From assembly GCA_964449565.1 (NCBI GenBank), contig CAYUZB010000088.1, forward strand, positions 1 through 16,276: DNA of 16,276 bases, read 5' to 3'. This stretch comes from Granulosicoccus sp964449565 (GTDB taxonomy: Bacteria; Pseudomonadota; Gammaproteobacteria; Granulosicoccales; Granulosicoccaceae). The notes below the pieces were generated by a model. The model made no database searches, had not been told where the DNA came from, and was given only the letters and a program-made list of their open reading frames with translations. Positions 14,394-16,276 of this stretch are shown in pieces. The first letter of the stretch is position 1. Each line of letters begins with the position of its first letter. The translations under genes and the position numbers were made by a program.

Positions 14394-15206
14394 TTGGCCA
14401 CCTATGTCATTGGTGATTTACAGGGTTGCCTGACACCACTCAAAGTACTACTCGACAAATTACGCTTTGATGACAAGCGCGACAAGCTCTGGTTTGTTGG
14501 GGATATTGTCAATCGCGGACCTGAATCTCTCGCCGCACTTCGTTTTGTCAAAGAGTTGGGTGATTCGGCGATCACTGTGCTCGGCAATCACGACTTGCAT
14601 TTGTTGGCGGTCATCTTTGGTACACGCAAAGTATCGCCCAAGGATACGCTGGATGATATTCTTGCCGCGCCTGATCTTGATGAATTGACCGACTGGTTGC
14701 GCCGGCAGCCACTGATACATACTGATCAACAGCTTAGGTTTACCTTGACGCACGCGGGCGTGTATCCGTTTTGGTCTTTGGCGACAGCGCACGCGCTTGC
14801 TGATGAAGTGCATGACATGCTGCCGACGCAAGCGTTTCTGGATTTTCTTCCGCGTATGTACGGTGATGAGCCTGCTTGCTGGAATGCAGTTGAAACAACA
14901 CATGATCGCTGGCGATTTGTTATCAATGCTTTTACTCGTATGCGTTATTGCCAGCAGGACGGATCGCTCGACTATCGTTTTAATGGACCTCCTGCAATCG
15001 CGCCCAGGCATCTACTACCTTGGTATGCCGTGGAAAGGCGCGTAACGCTACCGACAAACCTGGTCTTTGGACACTGGTCCAGTCACCCAGGAATCGCGCC
15101 AACCGGGATTGTGCCGACAGATCGTGGTTGTGTCTGGGGTGGGTCGCAGACGGCCTATCATCTTGAAGAGAGGATCACTTACACCTGTCGTTCAAGCACC
15201 AGATAA
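14394..15206 (+). CDS. apaH: symmetrical bis(5'-nucleosyl)-tetraphosphatase ApaH
   Basis: Hydrolyses Ap4A symmetrically to two ADP; it also removes Np4 caps from RNA in E. coli. The 270-residue protein is a calcineurin-like metallophosphatase with GDLQGC (7-12), GDIVNRGPESL (36-46), GNHDLHLLA (64-72), LTHAGVYP (118-125), NAFTRMRYC and FGHWSS. The first motif has Gln where E. coli ApaH has His (GDVHGC); as I recall, Gln is common in non-enteric ApaH. The start is TTG at 14394, giving MATYVIGDLQG, which aligns with the E. coli N-terminus (MATYLIGDVHG). No ATG is nearby and the Shine-Dalgarno is poor, so expression is probably low or coupled to apaG, 33 bp upstream. The last 28 bp overlap the convergent folA. 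Confidence 0.96.
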   Translation: MATYVIGDLQGCLTPLKVLLDKLRFDDKRDKLWFVGDIVNRGPESLAALRFVKELGDSAITVLGNHDLHLLAVIFGTRKVSPKDTLDDILAAPDLDELTDWLRRQPLIHTDQQLRFTLTHAGVYPFWSLATAHALADEVHDMLPTQAFLDFLPRMYGDEPACWNAVETTHDRWRFVINAFTRMRYCQQDGSLDYRFNGPPAIAPRHLLPWYAVERRVTLPTNLVFGHWSSHPGIAPTGIVPTDRGCVWGGSQTAYHLEERITYTCRSSTR

Positions 15207-15706
15207 GACACCGCTATACCATTGGTGTCGCTTGGGTCACGTGTTTCGCGACTGACCTCTGTCCATTCATGCCAATGGAAACTGTCCAACCAGGTATCGC
15301 CTTCAAAGGCCTTGTCGATATAGGTCAGATACAAGCGCTCGGTTGCTGGCATGAGTTCGCGGCATAGGGCTGCGCCGCCGATTATCATGATTTCCTGCGC
15401 AGCTGTTTCTTTGTTGGTGGCGATTTTTGATGCTGTTGATAGAGCTTCCTCGGTTGATGACACGGTATGTACTCCGTCGTGCTGCCAGGAGGTATTGCTT
15501 GTGACAACTACATTCGCGCGTCCTGGCAGTGGTTTACCGATGGATTCGAATGTTTTACGACCCATTATTACTGGCTTGCCCATGGTGACTGACTTGAAGT
15601 AAGCCAGTTCGCCGGGTATGTGCCAGGGTAAACCACCGTTGGCACCAATCAGTTTGTTGGCATCCATGGCCATCATCATGGCGATGACGGGTTTTGAAGT
15701 TCTCAT
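15179..15706 (-). CDS. folA: dihydrofolate reductase FolA
   Basis: NADPH-dependent reduction of dihydrofolate to tetrahydrofolate, the trimethoprim target. The 175-residue chromosomal-type enzyme has ANGGLPWHIPGELAYFK (22-38), in which E33 is the acidic active-site residue (Asp27 in E. coli), KPVIMGRKTFESIGKPLPGRANVVVTS (44-70), MIIGGAALC (107-115) and YLTYIDKAFEGDTW (126-139). E. coli FolA is 159 residues; the extra length includes a longer loop at about 94-105. It starts 7 bp after the thyA stop, so the two are co-transcribed, and it ends inside the apaH 3' end on the other strand (stop TAG at 15179-15181). Confidence 0.97.
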   Translation of the reverse strand: MRTSKPVIAMMMAMDANKLIGANGGLPWHIPGELAYFKSVTMGKPVIMGRKTFESIGKPLPGRANVVVTSNTSWQHDGVHTVSSTEEALSTASKIATNKETAAQEIMIIGGAALCRELMPATERLYLTYIDKAFEGDTWLDSFHWHEWTEVSRETRDPSDTNGIAVSYLVLERQV

Positions 15707-15713
15707 TCAAGTA

Positions 15714-16276
15714 TTACACAGCAATGGGTGCACGAATGGTGGGCTCGGCGACATAGTCAATCAGTTCAAAATCATCGAAGGTAAACCCTGTGATGTCGCG
15801 GACATCCGGATTGATACGCAGTTGCGGCAAGGGACCCGGTTTACGCGTCAGTTGTTCACGTGCTTGATCAAAATGATTGCTGTACAAATGTGCGTCTCCG
15901 AGCGTGTGGATAAATTCACCCGGCCTCAGATCGCACACCTGTGCCATCATCATGGTCAGCAAGGCGTAGGACGCTATATTAAAAGGCACACCGAGAAATA
16001 CATCGGCACTGCGTTGATACAACTGACAACTCAAGCGCCCATCGGCTACATAGAACTGGAACAAGGCATGACACGGTGGCAGTTTCATGGAATTGATTTC
16101 TGCCACATTCCAGGCAGAGACAATCAATCGGCGCGAGTCGGGATTTGACTTGATGGACTCCACCACAGCGCTGATCTGATCGATATGCTGACCATCAGGT
16201 GTAGGCCACGAACGCCACTGACTGCCATATACCGGACCGAGATTACCGTCCTTATCGGCCCATTCATCCCAGATGC
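15714..16276 (-). CDS. thyA: thymidylate synthase ThyA, C-terminal 186 residues (cut by window edge)
   Basis: Converts dUMP to dTMP using methylene-tetrahydrofolate and yields dihydrofolate, which the adjacent FolA recycles. The frame enters from the right edge reading IWDEWADKDGNLGPVYGSQWRSWPTP and ends APIAV. Visible hallmarks are the GPVYGSQWR folate/phosphate region, DSRRLIVSAWN, the catalytic-cysteine motif PPCHALFQFYV, YQRSADVFLGVPFNIASYALL, and HLYSNH. A GTG at 16164-16166 could look like a start but lies in the middle of conserved sequence. About the first third (roughly 80 residues, judged from the E. coli length of 264) is outside the window. Confidence 0.97.
   Translation of the reverse strand, partial: IWDEWADKDGNLGPVYGSQWRSWPTPDGQHIDQISAVVESIKSNPDSRRLIVSAWNVAEINSMKLPPCHALFQFYVADGRLSCQLYQRSADVFLGVPFNIASYALLTMMMAQVCDLRPGEFIHTLGDAHLYSNHFDQAREQLTRKPGPLPQLRINPDVRDITGFTFDDFELIDYVAEPTIRAPIAV

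Noticed and set aside
14412..14429. Gln for His in the first metallophosphatase motif of ApaH (GDLQGC)
   Set aside because: From memory this is a frequent variant in non-enteric ApaH; all other metal and catalytic motifs are intact, so inactivation is not suggested.
15714..16166. ThyA starting at the internal GTG (16164-16166)
   Set aside because: Conserved ThyA sequence continues upstream in frame to the window edge, so this GTG is an internal valine codon.
1..16276. Search for a novel defence, mobile or biosynthetic system
   Set aside because: Essentially every stretch is covered by recognisable core genes on one strand with short gaps; no long unexplained open frame, repeat array or foreign-looking segment remains.

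Overview
The window is a stretch of ordinary core chromosome from a gammaproteobacterium. The evidence is gene content and order: lptD-surA-pdxA-rsmA-apaG-apaH, rlpA-dacA-ybeD-lipB-lipA and thyA-folA are all classic gammaproteobacterial neighbourhoods, and the proteins resemble both E. coli and Pseudomonas versions. Gene order differs from the enterics (no mrdAB upstream of mltB; folA convergent with apaH), so a non-enteric lineage is likely. Genus cannot be told from this sequence. I see no tRNA, rRNA, insertion sequence, phage gene, CRISPR array or toxin-antitoxin pair, and no compositional break suggesting recent transfer.

Layout. (1) Positions 1-445, minus strand: the first 148 residues of a membrane-anchored protein resembling the start of the Rieske iron-sulfur subunit of cytochrome bc1, with a repetitive charged insertion. 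(2) Divergent from it, rsmJ (plus), then yajQ (minus), then pdxH (plus). (3) A seven-gene minus-strand run, transcribed ung, mltB, rlpA, dacA, ybeD, lipB, lipA. It combines DNA repair, cell-wall remodelling (lytic transglycosylase, RlpA, DD-carboxypeptidase) and protein lipoylation (octanoyl transfer by LipB, sulfur insertion by LipA, with small YbeD between). (4) A six-gene plus-strand run, lptD, surA, pdxA, rsmA, apaG, apaH. It joins outer-membrane biogenesis (LptD and SurA), vitamin B6 synthesis, rRNA dimethylation and dinucleoside tetraphosphate hydrolysis. (5) thyA (cut by the window edge) and folA on the minus strand, the dTMP/tetrahydrofolate pair, whose 3' end overlaps that of apaH.

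How the genes work together. LptD inserts LPS and its folding depends on SurA. The wall enzymes MltB, RlpA and DacA trim peptidoglycan during growth and septation. LipB and LipA act in sequence to make lipoyl groups. ThyA consumes methylene-tetrahydrofolate and FolA regenerates tetrahydrofolate. PdxA and PdxH both serve pyridoxal phosphate synthesis but lie in separate units.

No undescribed multi-gene system was found. The points worth a second look are smaller: the atypical Rieske-like protein with a 9-bp tandem repeat, unclear non-ATG starts for lipB and lptD, a single in-frame TAG between ybeD and lipB, a perfect 14-bp palindrome upstream of rsmJ, a diverged RsmJ segment, and the 28-bp tail-to-tail apaH/folA overlap.
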